64,000 nucleotides of DNA. Origin: Cryoendolithus antarcticus (lineage: Eukaryota; Ascomycota; Dothideomycetes; Cladosporiales; Cladosporiaceae). The translations under genes were made by a program, and so were the position numbers. The stretch covers positions 186,001 through 250,000 of the forward strand of contig NAJO01000007.1 of assembly GCA_002077065.1 (NCBI GenBank), in the 5' to 3' direction. Position 1 is the first letter of the stretch; each line of letters begins with the position of its first letter. Shown here one piece after another: positions 52,241 through 63,075 of this stretch. A model generated the notes under the pieces. The model was not told the origin of the DNA and did not search any database. It was given only the letters and a program-made list of their open reading frames with translations.

Positions 52241-53011
52241 CTACAAACATGACAGACGCGTAAATTCTTCAGCCGGGTGCTGCGCTTGGGCCGGCGGAGC
52301 ACCGCTCGCGGCTTGGTTATACTTCGTGCGGCGATGACCGAGATGGATGCCGAGAAGGATACAGAGAGCGATCCCAATTATAACACCGATACTGATGCCT
52401 GCTATGGCGCCTTTGGTCAGGGACGAGCTTGTTGTTCCTGAGCTTGTGGGTGATGCTGATGTTGCGCTGATGGGTACTGTGGACGCTGAAGTCGCGGAGC
52501 TGCCTGTCGTGCTTGCCGTGGCTGTCTCGAGTGTGCCAAATCGAGTGAAGCCTACGAAGGCATTCGTAAGGACAGTGACGCCAGCCGAATGCACCGCGGC
52601 ACCTGCGCTGAATAGTCGAGCCGCATCGGTACAGCAGTCGAAATTTGGAACGGCGGCACTCTGCTGCACAATGTTGTCATAGGCACAGCAGTAAGTGTCC
52701 TCGGAGCATGCGGTGATGATTGCATTGGCTGCCGATACGGTCAGCACATATCGTGGCCGGGTTGGCGACTTGAGCGTACCTTGGGTGATGTTCAAGCAGT
52801 AGTGCGGGCATGTGTCAGACTCCCAGGTAGGGTCGGTACAAGTCCCCCGCCACAGCCAGTTGTTGTTACTGTCGCCGCGGTATTTGCACAACCCATTCGA
52901 GGTGCACTCGTCTTCGACATTGCAACAGACGCTGACATCGGCATCGGAATTGCAGGGATGATCGTTGGGTTGCGTTGCGTTACTCGGATCATAGCAGCTC
53001 CGAGAGCTCAT
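52241..53011 (-). CDS. Cys-rich single-pass membrane protein, fungal surface type
   Basis: Single visible exon, 256 aa, start ATG at 53011. Residues 5-140 contain about 16 Cys in pairs (SVCC, YCCAY, DCC) with phrases such as SNGLCKYRGDSNNNWLWRGTCTDP, typical of a widespread fungal extracellular domain with no assigned function. A Ser/Thr/Ala linker (about 165-200) follows, then a membrane helix (GAIAGISIGVIIGIALCILLGI, about 202-223), a basic HRR stop-transfer and a short cytoplasmic tail. The expected N-terminal signal peptide is missing: the protein starts where the mature domain of relatives starts. The upstream 160 bases contain no ATG that would add one. An AG acceptor-like site (CACTAG) just before the ATG hints at a missing first exon further upstream. 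Confidence 0.8.
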   Translation of the reverse strand: MSSRSCYDPSNATQPNDHPCNSDADVSVCCNVEDECTSNGLCKYRGDSNNNWLWRGTCTDPTWESDTCPHYCLNITQGTLKSPTRPRYVLTVSAANAIITACSEDTYCCAYDNIVQQSAAVPNFDCCTDAARLFSAGAAVHSAGVTVLTNAFVGFTRFGTLETATASTTGSSATSASTVPISATSASPTSSGTTSSSLTKGAIAGISIGVIIGIALCILLGIHLGHRRTKYNQAASGAPPAQAQHPAEEFTRLSCL

Positions 53012-54256
53012 GGCTAGTGTTGGGGGTGCAAATGCTCTTTGACTTCGCTCTCAACTGGTAGTGATTGAGATCAAGTACTCGTGAAATCGACTTGCGCGGA
53101 ATGTGTAGAGATTGAAGGGAGACGAGAAGGAAATGCTACAGTCGTTACACAAGCGTTTGTACCATGCGGCCTCTCGAGGGGTGGCGTTATCCTAGACTGT
53201 TGTTCAGCCTCGCCGATATTCCGACTGCTCGTTCTCATCTTCCCGTACTTCCAGTGTCCAGCCTGCTTCGAGGTGCATCCTGAGAGGCCTGTACCCCAAG
53301 CTCAGCACCACAAGATTCGTGCGCTCGTACTATGCCGGCCTCGTCAAGTACTCGCTTTGCAGATACTCCCGGCCGTTCTGTGCCAACCGGGTGGCAAAGA
53401 AGGCAAAGAAGGCAAAGTGTAAGGCTGAGAACGCCACGTTGAGCCTTCCCATGTGAGACTTGGATGTATCGTACTTGTACTCCTGCGGTTTTGCGTCCGT
53501 GCGGACTCATACCGCTAAGGCCAAATCGAGGACGTATAACGTTTATAACCGCGCTGTAGCAATCGATACTTACAATCGACGGACCGAAAACAGATATAGG
53601 GTATTTCTTCTACCGTGGCGAACTTATGAACCCTACGTTCAACATTATTGAAGCAGCTACTCGTTCTCTTCACTAGCTGAAAAGATGGAGCAATAGGGGA
53701 TAGCAGCAATGGAATGATCAGGATTAGGACCTACGTCTACCATATGCCCTTCATGAGGAAAAGGAATAGCTGAAGAACAGGCAAGGACTGGGGCAGAAAT
53801 TACATCAATGGACGTGAACATTTACAGTGTCACTTCTACCCTATTCCTCCCGCCTTACTCTCATTATTGCCGAGTATTCACTCTCGCATGCTTACTCTAC
53901 ACCGGAGCACTCACAAGAACGCCATGGCGTCCTGGAGAGACGACCGGGTCCCAACGACAGATGTGATGCGCGTACCGAGACACAGTAGCCTCTCGCCGTT
54001 GCTGCAGCATACCACAATGGCAGCCCCAGGAAACGCTTCGAAGGTCACGAGAAGCTGGTTCAGTCAGCATAAGTGACGTATTGCCATCAGGTGTACGGCA
54101 TCTCGATTGCCAGTCTGGTATTCACGAGCAGCACCGAGGCATGTGTATTTTCAAGTGCACGGAGTAGGCTTCGATGAATATGGAAACTAAGCGAGACGGC
54201 TCGGCCAGCTCACCAGGACAAGTGCCCTCCTCAATTCGTGTCCCACTGACTAGGAG
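53012..54256. other. 1.2 kb intergenic region
   Basis: No gene is supported. A 9-bp reiteration of GGCAAAGAA type occurs three times at about 53391-53417. The stretch 53500-53900 is AT-richer than the surroundings. The segment may contain an upstream exon of the Cys-rich membrane protein, but no secretion-signal-like sequence was found close by. Confidence 0.35.
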
Positions 54257-55481
54257 TCAGTCCTCATTGTCCGCAGATATTGCGACATTCCGGTTCTTGA
54301 AAGCAAGATACTTTGCGAACTGGGCAGGCATTCCCTTCCCCGCGAGGTCATCGCCCAGAGCCTCTGCATTGTCTTCATCACTCCAGTGAGCCTTATCGTA
54401 TTGCTCGTCGTCAGAACCAACGTGATGTCGATAGCCGTATGCACCGCGATCGAACTCGTCCTCCGATGCTAGCTCATCAGAAGGATAGTCTGCACCATAA
54501 TGATCCTCGGCTACGAGCAAAGAGTCAGTCAATGTCTCCAGAGGCGACTGCATAGTCAAGCATACCGTTTTCGTCTTCCTCATCGTCGGCTTCGAGGTCG
54601 ACGTCTTCTTCCTGCTCCATGAGCTCCTCCCACAGCTTCTCGTTGTCTTCACTGATCACGAGGTACCCAATGTTTTCATGGCTTGCTTGTGGTTCTAGGG
54701 CATCGTCCATGGCCTCATTAACGTCGTTTGCGGCCAAGATATAGGTGTCAAAGACATGATCAGAATCAGGGCCGACATCCATAGCGTCGCCAAGGTGTGA
54801 CGGTACCGCTTCGGGTGTTTGCGATTGTCGCGCTTCATGTAGAGCCTTTGCTCGCGCACCAGATAATCGTGGCTTCGCCTTGACTTCTGGCCTCGGCGTC
54901 TTCGCGATCTCCTCTAGGGCATGCAAGTGTGCGTCCTGAGCTAGCAGCTCGAATTTCTTTCGTTCGGCTGCAAGCTGCGAGTGCACGAGGGAAGGTTGTG
55001 GAGCGTCAGAGAGTTGCATAGCATCACCAGTTCGCGGCGCAGTACCTCTACCAGCTCGCTTGAGCGGAGGGGGAGTTGAGACATGGCGTGTAGCATCACT
55101 GTTAACAGGAGAAGTAACATGCGGAGTCTGGGCCCTCTGCTCGACCACAGTAGCAATCACAGGGCTTGAGTGCGCAGGATACCTCGCGCTCGTGGCTCGT
55201 TGACTCGACCTGACGCCGTTGGATTGCTTGAGATGGAACACCCTCCTTGATGCTCCCGAAAGTGCAGGAAAAGATGAACGTCGACTCTGACCCGTTCCGG
55301 CATTGGAAGCGCTTTCACAGATGTCAATGGAGTCCTGCTTGCGGATGTATTTGAGTCGATGTGTCGACTCGTCGTCTTCTTGTGCCTCGAGCTTCCGCTT
55401 GGACCTGCGCTCGACGAAGAGAGCATCCGGTGGTAGCTCATCGCGGCGGCGCTGCAGGCGCACGACTCCAGGACCGTTCAT
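54257..55481 (-). CDS. IWR1: Iwr1-type transcription factor (RNA polymerase II nuclear import)
   Basis: Exon 1 is 54566-55481, the intron 54511-54565 (55 nt, GTATGC...GACTGAC...TCGTAG), and exon 2 54257-54510; 389 aa. Starts MNGPGVVRLQRRRDELPPDALFVE, the typical N-terminus with the PDAL/LFVE block. The middle is disordered and Ser/Arg/Pro-rich. The Iwr1 domain spans about residues 235-335: VFDTYILA, GYLVISEDNEKLWEELMEQEED, DEEDENAEDHYGADYPSDELASEDEFDRGAYGYR. The last motif crosses the intron, and the splice joins it exactly. Iwr1 carries a bipartite import signal and brings assembled RNA polymerase II into the nucleus, then returns by export. The tail ends acidic (AISADNED). Confidence 0.93.
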
Positions 55482-56066
55482 GGTGGCTCGGATCCGTGTA
55501 AGTAAGCTGAAGGTGAATGGAGATGAGATGCAGTCTTCTGAACTTCACTGTCTCCAATCCACCATGGATCGAGCCGCCTTTCTACGCAGCAATTGACACA
55601 CTCCACGAGGCAATGTGTATTGTGGAATTTCAGATAGGTCGCAGGTGTTGATCTGGGGAAGTCGAAGGCTCGGTATGCCATAAGCGGGTAACCGGGCCCG
55701 GCGAATAGCTCGATAACCCTACACGTAACAAATATCTTTGATGTCCCCTACGTACAACCGATCAACTTGTTCCCCCAACTTACCGGAACGGTCGCGCGAG
55801 AGGTGTCACAAGTCATTGAACACATCGCGCACTTACGTTCGCGCAGAATCGCATGTGAGATCAAGTGTGCTCATAGCAATCACGCTGCACCTCTCCGCTT
55901 GTCCGTGGCGATGCAGTCTGCTACAATACATACACCAAAGTAAGTATCGCAACACGTGACCTCCCCTTCTATATCTGCGACTTCGACCTCTTCGCTTCAC
56001 ATTCCACAGGCTTGCGTACGAGGCTCGGATGACAACGCGCCTGCAGTGCGCCAGGAAGTAGCAAAC
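55482..56066. promoter_or_regulatory. divergent upstream region of IWR1 and the PARN-like gene
   Basis: 585 bp. Near the right end a 5'UTR intron is likely for the PARN-like gene: a GTAAGT donor at about 55939 (CCAAAG|TAAGT context) and a CCACAG acceptor at about 56009. No protein-coding gene was found. Confidence 0.4.
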
Positions 56067-57950
56067 ATGGACGTCAACAAGACCTCATTCTACCCACTCA
56101 TCCTGGACATCTTGGCCGATATCTCCGAGAGTCACTTTGTAGCGTTCGATCTTGAGCTATCAGGCGTGCCAGTGAAGCAATCGGGCGCCAAACGTCGTAT
56201 CGGGCGGGCGACGCTGCAAGAGCGCTATGTTGAGGTCAAGGAAGCGGCGGAAAAGTACACCATCTTGCAGATCGGCCTCACTTGTGTGAGCGAGGATGTT
56301 GAAACTGGAAAGTACATCTGCAAACCGTACAACTTCGAACTTACGCCATTGGTCGATGTGCCTGGGCTTGACCTGGAGCGGGACTTCAGCTTTCAAACCG
56401 GGGCTGTGGAGTTCCTCAACCGCGTTGGCTACGACTTTAGCAAGCCTTTCAGCATCGGCGTACCGTATCTGGCACCACATGAAGCACAGCAGGCGAGAGA
56501 GAGCCATGCACATAGGCAGGACAAGAGCGCCATTGCAGATCTTCAAATCAAGGAAACAGACATCGAGTCGCTCGCACTCCTTCGACGTGTACGGCAGGAG
56601 ATAGATACGTGGCTCGCGGATGGCTCGCCCGACGCGCCAGGTTCTATTGATATTACTTCGGTTGCGCCAAGCACCATCGGCGACGAGATCCCTGAGATGA
56701 CCCGGTTTGCGAAAAGGCTCGCCCATCAGCTTGTGAGAGCAGAGTATCCGCGTCTCATAACCGTCTCTCGTAGGAACTGCGTTCAGGTCATGCATCTTGA
56801 TGAGGCACGCGAAGCGCGCATCCTTGCTGATCGCAAGGCTGAACTCAAGGAGCGCATTGGGCGTCAAAAGGGCTTCTCTTGGATCATCGAATCGCTTCTT
56901 GGGGTTGATATCTCCAACTTCAACCTGAGGCTTTGCGCCACCGATCGAGAGACGGGCGAGGCTGTGTACGCAGACATGGACGAGTACAATGCCCACTTTC
57001 ACCGCGCAGAGTTCAAGTTGCGCAGCAGACCTCGGGTGATGGTCGGTCACAACTGCTTTCTCGATCTCGTCTATATCTACAGAACCTTCATTGGCCCCCT
57101 ACCCGACAGCGTAGACGAGTTCTCGAAGCTCATGCACAAGCACTGGCCTCTCATCGTTGATACAAAGTACATGGCAACCCACAACTGCGGCGACATCAAC
57201 CCTGCCTCGTCTCTCGAGGAGATAGCTACCCAGCTTGAGCAGTCAGAGATACACATCGACGAGCTTGACCCGTTGCACAGCAAATACCGAGATGTACAGG
57301 TCCTCCACGAGGCAGGCTTTGACAGCTGGCTGACAGCGCAGATAGCAATCAGACTGTCGATGAAGCTTGAGCGGGAAGGCGCGTATGTGGAGGACATCGA
57401 TGATGAGCAAGGCGGTGTGGAGCTCGGTGGCCATACACAGACGCCAAGCATCGTCAGTAGTGCTATGGCTTCCGGCCAAGGCCTGCTGTCTGCCGCGGTC
57501 AAAGCATTCAATCTCGGGAGCGCAGGACCTGCGGCTGGACCTCGTGATGCCTTCAACGTCAAAGATGCCCAAAATCCGTCTACCAGTACCGAGACACCAC
57601 AAGCCAAAAAGTCCTATGCTCAAGCTTCGATCCCGATCCCCCAGAAGACTCCGACGAAGTCCGCCAACGCTTCGCTGTCACTCTCGCCGCAAGCTGAAGC
57701 GTTCGTGCCCTCGTCTCTCGGCAACAACTGGATGAAGGGCGGTGATCCTTCGATCGGCGCAGTCGCGGAAGACGACTTGTTCGAAATCGACCCGAACAAG
57801 AAGGCAGGCTATCAGCCTACGGATCAAGAATTACGAGGCATTAAAGGCGGCATGCCACGGTTCACTACGGACTTCTGGCGAGTGTACGGCAATCGACTGA
57901 GGGTGTTCGGAACTGAGGAAGGAGTATGTGTGCTGCAGGGGGCGGAGTGA
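56067..57950 (+). CDS. PARN/CAF1-family poly(A)-specific ribonuclease
   Basis: Single exon, 627 aa, start ATG at 56067 (MDVNKTSFYPLILDILADISESHFVAFDLE), preferred because this is where similarity to the family starts and the upstream in-frame stretch has no ATG. The DEDDh exonuclease acids are visible: D28 and E30 in FDLELSG, D near 332 in HNCFLDLVY, and H near 413 with D near 418 in HEAGFDSW. The large insertion between the first two motifs is typical of PARN. A charged linker and a Ser/Pro-rich segment follow (about 450-575). A C-terminal globular piece follows near 585-627 (MPRFTTDFWRVYGNRLRVFGTEEG). The family trims poly(A) tails of mRNA and small nuclear/nucleolar RNAs. The C-terminal tail phrase is common to fungal members. 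Confidence 0.92.
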   Translation: MDVNKTSFYPLILDILADISESHFVAFDLELSGVPVKQSGAKRRIGRATLQERYVEVKEAAEKYTILQIGLTCVSEDVETGKYICKPYNFELTPLVDVPGLDLERDFSFQTGAVEFLNRVGYDFSKPFSIGVPYLAPHEAQQARESHAHRQDKSAIADLQIKETDIESLALLRRVRQEIDTWLADGSPDAPGSIDITSVAPSTIGDEIPEMTRFAKRLAHQLVRAEYPRLITVSRRNCVQVMHLDEAREARILADRKAELKERIGRQKGFSWIIESLLGVDISNFNLRLCATDRETGEAVYADMDEYNAHFHRAEFKLRSRPRVMVGHNCFLDLVYIYRTFIGPLPDSVDEFSKLMHKHWPLIVDTKYMATHNCGDINPASSLEEIATQLEQSEIHIDELDPLHSKYRDVQVLHEAGFDSWLTAQIAIRLSMKLEREGAYVEDIDDEQGGVELGGHTQTPSIVSSAMASGQGLLSAAVKAFNLGSAGPAAGPRDAFNVKDAQNPSTSTETPQAKKSYAQASIPIPQKTPTKSANASLSLSPQAEAFVPSSLGNNWMKGGDPSIGAVAEDDLFEIDPNKKAGYQPTDQELRGIKGGMPRFTTDFWRVYGNRLRVFGTEEGVCVLQGAE

Positions 57951-58366
57951 AGTCGTCCGGTGAGATGACGAGGGTGAGGGGAGCGGAGCTGAGAGTGAAG
58001 TCTTCCGTGGGCCGTGCGATAGGTGAGAGCTACCCTATACAGTCATGCGAATGACATTTCACTCACAGAAACCAAACCATGTGAGCGAGCTTGCCCAATG
58101 CGGAAGCTCGAGGCTTATCAGCAACCTCACCCCGCTTGCTTCACGGCGGTCGCTCATTACTGCGACAACAATACACCGAACTGACATGATACACATGTCA
58201 TCAGTAGCAGCCTTTGCCGACGTCTAGTGGTATAGTATCTCGATCGGCTTTCTTCTCTCTCTCTCGTACCATACACAGTTCCCCGCCCACCTGCATTTCA
58301 TCAGATCTTCCCACTTACCTGCTCTACATTGACCACGAATCCGTACATCTACGCACTTCCGACAAG
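57951..58366. promoter_or_regulatory. intergenic region upstream of the isochorismatase-like gene
   Basis: 416 bp; a pyrimidine tract (TTCTTCTCTCTCTCT) near 58250 sits about 110 bp before the start codon, a common feature of filamentous fungal promoters and leaders. Nothing else recognised. Confidence 0.4.
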
Positions 58367-59254
58367 ATGGCAGACTCCAAGCAGACTCACATCGGCAATG
58401 CTACCAACTTCTGGCTTCACTCGCACGAGACCGGCTACGACCTTTCACGCCCGTCGTCATCTTCCACACCTTCACGCCGCCTCCAGATTTCCACCACTAC
58501 CAACCAGATCACGGTCGACCCTGCAAAATCTGCACTGGTCGTCATCGACATGCAGAACTTCTTTCTCTCACCCGCGCTTGGTCGAGGCACCGATGGCGCA
58601 GGGCACAAGGCCAAAGATCAGCTGGTCAAGCACGCGGTCCCAGGAGCCCGTAAAGCCGGCGTGCGCGTGCTGTGGGTGAACTGGGGCCTGACCGAGAAAG
58701 AGGTAGAGGAGATGCCGCCAGGCGTGAAAAAAGCGTTTGGCTTCCCTGGTAAGTATGAGAAGGCGCACGAGGGCAGTAAGAGCGCGAAGCACTACAATGG
58801 TTTGGGAAGCGAGATGGGCACAGTCCAGGATCCGGACACGGGCAAGGATATCGAAGCTGGCAAGCTCCTGATGCGCGATCAGTGGAACTCTGCGCTACAG
58901 CCTCCTTTGAACGAATTATGGAAAGAGGGATCAAAGCTGTCCGAGCTGCCTGATGTTTGGGTCCACAAGAATCGTATGTCCGCTCTCTGGGGCTCGGGCA
59001 CGGATCTTGAGCTGTATCTGCAGAAGGAGGGCATCACGACGCTATTCTTCACGGGAGTTAACACAGATCAGTGTGTTGGCGGGACTTTGCAAGATGCTTA
59101 CTCGAAAGGCTATGATTGCATTCTGTTGGGGGATGGGTGTGGCACGACAAGTCCAGGATATGCGCAGCAGTGCATGGAGTACAATGGTGCTGGGACTTGG
59201 GGTTTCCTGGCGACTTGCGAAAAGTTTGCTGAAGGATGTGCGAAGGTGCAGTAG
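58367..59254 (+). CDS. Isochorismatase-family cysteine hydrolase
   Basis: Single exon, 295 aa, start ATG at 58367 (MADSKQTHIGNATNFW). The fold's catalytic set is visible: Asp61 in SALVVIDMQNFF, a Lys near 201 in WVHKNRMSALWGSGTDLELYL, and the nucleophile Cys near 235 in TGVNTDQCVGGTLQDAY. The cis-peptide GVNT before the Cys is intact. An insertion after the first strand (GRGTDGAGHKAKDQLVKH and KYEKAHEGSKSAKHYNG) is long, as in many fungal members. The family cleaves amide or vinyl-ether bonds (isochorismate, nicotinamide, N-carbamoyl compounds); the substrate cannot be named from sequence. There is no secretion signal. In plant-associated fungi some members act on salicylate precursors and are secreted without a signal, but nothing here shows that. 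Confidence 0.93.
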   Translation: MADSKQTHIGNATNFWLHSHETGYDLSRPSSSSTPSRRLQISTTTNQITVDPAKSALVVIDMQNFFLSPALGRGTDGAGHKAKDQLVKHAVPGARKAGVRVLWVNWGLTEKEVEEMPPGVKKAFGFPGKYEKAHEGSKSAKHYNGLGSEMGTVQDPDTGKDIEAGKLLMRDQWNSALQPPLNELWKEGSKLSELPDVWVHKNRMSALWGSGTDLELYLQKEGITTLFFTGVNTDQCVGGTLQDAYSKGYDCILLGDGCGTTSPGYAQQCMEYNGAGTWGFLATCEKFAEGCAKVQ

Positions 59255-59534
59255 AGGAACAAGAGAGTCGATGCAAGTATACGCAACGATGCTAATACTA
59301 GAGGCTCGCTGCTCTACTACGAGACTCTGTGTGGCGGTCACTGGGGAAGGAGCGATGGAGGGGTTTGCGCTCCTGCCACTTGAGCGCAGCCAAGCGAGCT
59401 CTCTGACCCTCCCATTTACCATTGTCCTCACTACTTTCAAACATGCAAGAACAAAAGTTGTCTTTCGCAGGGCCATCAACCTGCATTACTGCTTTCAACC
59501 TAGATGTTCACACTTCGATGGTCCATTCACTAGG

Positions 59535-60841
59535 ATGATGTCCAACGCCGATCCTCTCACCACGAGCCTTACCGCGACGAATACACAAATGGTCGTGAGT
59601 GCCTTTCCGGAGCAGCCATTCAACGAGGTCGAAGTTCCTGCGATGTTGCATACCATTCCGCAGCCTTCAACGGATGTGCTTACGGAGAATGTCGACAATC
59701 AGAACGCAGCCATGGACGGCGTTGTAACGTCCCTACCAGATCAGAACGACACTTTCATGAGTGCTTCGATCGAGGATCGTACAGACCGACAGACACTGCG
59801 ACCGCCACCAGCTATAGCCAAGGTCACGGACGGCCCATGTCCAGAAAGCGAAGCCGCCGCCAAAGCGACAGATCGCGGAGATGTGATCGATCTCACCGAT
59901 GATACCGAGCCGTCACCAGCATTGCCGACCAGGCCAATAAAACCTCAAGAGAACACCACGACGAAGCGCAAACGTGCAAACGACGATCACGATGTTGCAA
60001 CACCTGCCAGCAAGAAGCCAACGACGCCCTCCACCAACCCCTCAACAAAGGCAGGTGCAGCTCAACTCACTAAGGTGACAGCAAAGGCAGCTGCACCTAC
60101 ACCGACGAAGGTAATGACAAAGCCGTTGAACAGAGGTGCAGTCACTCCGGTCAAGCCCAAGACTGTCGCGAAGACAACAACAAAGTCTTTGGTCGCTTCA
60201 GCACTTGCTGCCTCCCCTACAACACCCACGAACTCTCACAACAGCGCACAGCTGCCAGCTCAGCTCTGAACACCCCTACGCCCGTCACGCCGACTCCTCA
60301 ACGCCTATTGAAAGACATCCCCGTCCTCTCACCACGCTACCACAAGACTTACAATTCGCCGCTCAGTACTACACCTCTCAAGGACCCATCCACATTCAGC
60401 CTCAAGCCACCGTACTGGCAACGCTGGCCAACTCCGATGTACACAGCCTTGGCCAATGAATTCCGTCGTCAATTCGACGCCGAGCCATTCGCAGCAGAAC
60501 ACGGGAAAAGTGTCGAGGAAGTCGAACACATCTTCCATGCACTCATCTACGAGCCCATGCAGAGCCAAGCAGAAAAGTTGCGAAAGCTCTGTGAAGCTAA
60601 AGTGGAGAAGCGGATGAAGGTGCTGAATGGATGCGGAGAGAAGATGCGGAAGTGGGACATCGGCAAGACGAGGTTTACTGCGGAGCTGTATGGTGTGAAA
60701 GAAGGTGTTGTGGTGTTTGTGAACGAGAAGGGAGAGGAGATTGAGGCTGTGTTCCGGAGGCTCGGGATGGCTGATCAGGAGTATATCAAGGGATTGGCGA
60801 GCGAAGAGGATTGGGCGAAGGTGACTAGTGGGTTTGAATGA
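59535..60841 (+). CDS. Hypothetical nuclear-looking protein, two exons (or frameshifted)
   Basis: Proposed exons 59535-60110 and 60245-60841 with a 134-nt intron (GTAATG...AACAG); 390 aa. Two open frames overlap in this gene: the first is open to 60269, and the second, in a different phase, continues to 60841. A phase-0 intron 60111-60244 joins them, but the donor GTAATG is mediocre and the 'intron' is itself coding-like, so a frameshift cannot be excluded. The N-terminal half is disordered, Thr/Pro/Ala/Lys-rich, with KRKRA near residue 140 and GDVIDLTDDTEPS, a SUMO-interaction-like motif (VIDLT). The C-terminal half is folded: PPYWQRWPTPMYTALANEFRRQFD, a helical Lys/Glu segment and KWDIGKTRFTAELYGVKEGVVVFVNEKGEEIEAVFRRLGM. 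Family not recognised. Confidence 0.65.
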
Positions 60842-61534
60842 GGGTGATGCGATTCTCCAGAATGCCATGACATGGTCGATGGGATTTCGCGAGGGAGTAA
60901 ATGAATGCTGCTGTCTTTCCTGGCATGCTCGGGACTGTCGCACGGCCGTGTCCTCATGATGAACGACGCGTGAGCGAAGTGCTCTACGTAGCCCTCGTCG
61001 CAAGAAAGGAAGACATGTGATCGGACGGCGAGAAAGAAGAGAGTACACACCTTACCAGAACGATCGGCCACTGTACTTTGTGTACTACTTCACACGACTT
61101 CTTCGTGATCAGAGCATTCAGTACACTGCAGAGATGGATCAATGGCGGCGGCGCCATGGCCGGAACGCCATGTCACCTCAGGGATCTGTGAGTACCGGGT
61201 CGTACAGCCTATCGTACAATAACAATCGCGTCTACAACTTTACCAATTCCGTCCCTAGTCCAATGCATGGGTATATCGTATGACACCATGCCAGTCAACC
61301 AATTCCTGTCTGCAATAATTCACATCCTACGCCACCATGTTTGTTTCATACTAATCCTCAACCGCGGCGAGAACGAGAGTTGGGTTTTCTCGGCGGTGAC
61401 TTCCACTTCTGCTTCACACCATCCCATTCGGGACGTCCATTAGGGCCGTTGGGAGGTCCGTTGTACGCGGGTCCGGGGTCCGAGTTTGAGAGAAACGCAG
61501 CAGAGCCCAGCGGGGCGCCTTGATACGAGGGTCC
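60842..61534. other. intergenic region between convergent genes
   Basis: About 0.7 kb. A small ATG-started frame at 61134-61283 (49 codons, Ser/Asn/Tyr-rich) is the only protein-like piece; support is weak. Nothing else is recognised. Confidence 0.35.
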
Positions 61535-62344
61535 CTAACCCTGCACCTGGTGGCCTCCGAATTCTGGATCTCCTTGCTCGCCTGATCTCGAACCGACGCG
61601 GCTTCGGTTGCCTTCTTGAAGTGGGGCGGCGTAGCCGTTTGCGTAGGGTTGTGGTTGCCCAGGAAGTGGCGCCCTGGTCATGCCATAGCCGGGCGGAGGC
61701 ACGCTCTCTTGGTTTGCGGTGCTGAACTGCGGGGCGTTGGTAGGTGGAGGCACGCCGTACTGGCCGTTGGAAAGCACCTGGCCTTGGTAGAGAGGTGGGG
61801 GAGGGGGAAGTGGGGCTGCATTTGGTGGCAGAGGTGGTGGTGGAGGATAGCTGGCTAGAGGTTGCAGAGGTGGAGCTGGGCCTGGGGCATGTGATGGTGG
61901 TGCGGCGTTGGAGGTGCGGCGGCGCTTAGCCAGATGAGGACGGTCGCGGGGTGGCTGGTGAGGTGTCAGTACATTCGCCATTCAGTATAGATGCACACCG
62001 ACTTCACTGACCGTACCCACGCCCTCTCCGCCATCACTCCCTCCCTCACTTCCCTCGAAGTCTCCGCCCATGCGCTTTGCCATTTGCTCCAGTAAGAAGG
62101 CTCTCTCCAGTCGCATCTTGAGGATGGCGCGATTCAGCCTGACTTGCCGGGTGCGCGACTCCTCGTTCGCTGACTCGATCTCATTCAGTCGTCGCTTCAG
62201 CTGGATGCATTTCCTGTAGTAAGCCTTCTCGACGCTGGGAGCGAGAGGGGTGTTCGGAGGTGGTGGGAAGTCGATGGGAATTTGGTTGTCTGGTGGTAGT
62301 GGAGGCCCTTGGGCGTGGGAAGGGGGCGGGGGTAGGCCAGCCAT
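61535..62344 (-). CDS. INO80 complex subunit F-like domain protein, two exons
   Basis: Exon 1 is 62012-62344, the intron 61955-62011 (57 nt, GTCAGT...ACTGAC...CACCAG), and exon 2 61535-61954; 250 aa. The start is ATG 62344 (MAGLPPPPSHAQGPP). A helical, coiled-coil-like domain at about residues 38-93 reads VEKAYYRKCIQLKRRLNEIE, ARTRQVRLNR-like helices and LKMRLERAFLLEQMAKRM. The RLERAFLLE phrase is characteristic of the INO80F/TFPT-like chromatin-remodelling subunit domain. Gly/Asp-rich linker, then a second exon with KRRRTSN (nuclear localisation) and a long Pro-rich tail. The donor GTCAGT is less common, but it is the only phase-0 donor that joins the frames; without splicing the protein would end 17 residues later. 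INO80 membership is inferred from the domain. Confidence 0.75.
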
Positions 62345-63075
62345 GGTTGTGAGAGTAGAGCGCAAGTCAAGGGAATGCGTTGTTCTCGGAGTGAACTATC
62401 ACGGCTCCTTAGCCCAGTAAGCGGAGAAATTAGTATCTTATGTTTGTAGCAAGTGCTTTCACATGTCAATCGCTCTCAAGGTCGCTCCTACCTGGCACAT
62501 AAACAGCATCTCCACATCTCACCACCCGTACACGCCAAGGCTCTCGAACGTCCACTACAAAAGCTTCCCTCCCCATGGCTCTTCTCTTCCTCTCACCAAC
62601 GCATCCATACTAGACAGTACATCTCAGCCCCAGCGCCTGCGACAGCGTTATGCTGCTCCAGACTTTTTGCTGGGATTCAATGGCTTGTTATGCGATACTG
62701 AGATGCGGAGAAGAAGGACTTTATCGTCTACGGAACCATAAGAGCTGGCCATGCATTTTGTTACAAGCCGTTGCGTGGGCGGCGTCAGAGGGGCCGGACA
62801 TACATTTGATTGGAAATTATCTTTGGGTATCAGGATGCTACAGGATTGCCTGCATGCAGTCGATGGAGGCTTGCCCGACTGGAACATTTTCCAGGAATGC
62901 CCACCAAGCACGTACCAAAGGTGAGTCTGCCAGTAGGCGTGAGGAAAGCCTGAGCTCTTCGTCTGTCTCGACATTTCGTATGGGAAGCGATTCATATTGC
63001 AAATATACTTTCATACATTCGCAGCGAAGGGTAAACCATGATCTCCATCTCTACTTACCACCACATCTGCTGATC
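62345..63075. other. intergenic region
   Basis: About 0.73 kb upstream of the INO80F-like gene and downstream of the partial gene at the right edge. A plus-strand frame 62650-63096 overlaps the next gene's end and has no coding features, so it was not called. Confidence 0.35.

Noticed and set aside
56160..57050. 296-codon minus-strand frame opposite the PARN-like gene
   Set aside because: The plus strand carries all DEDDh residues; the minus frame has no domain.
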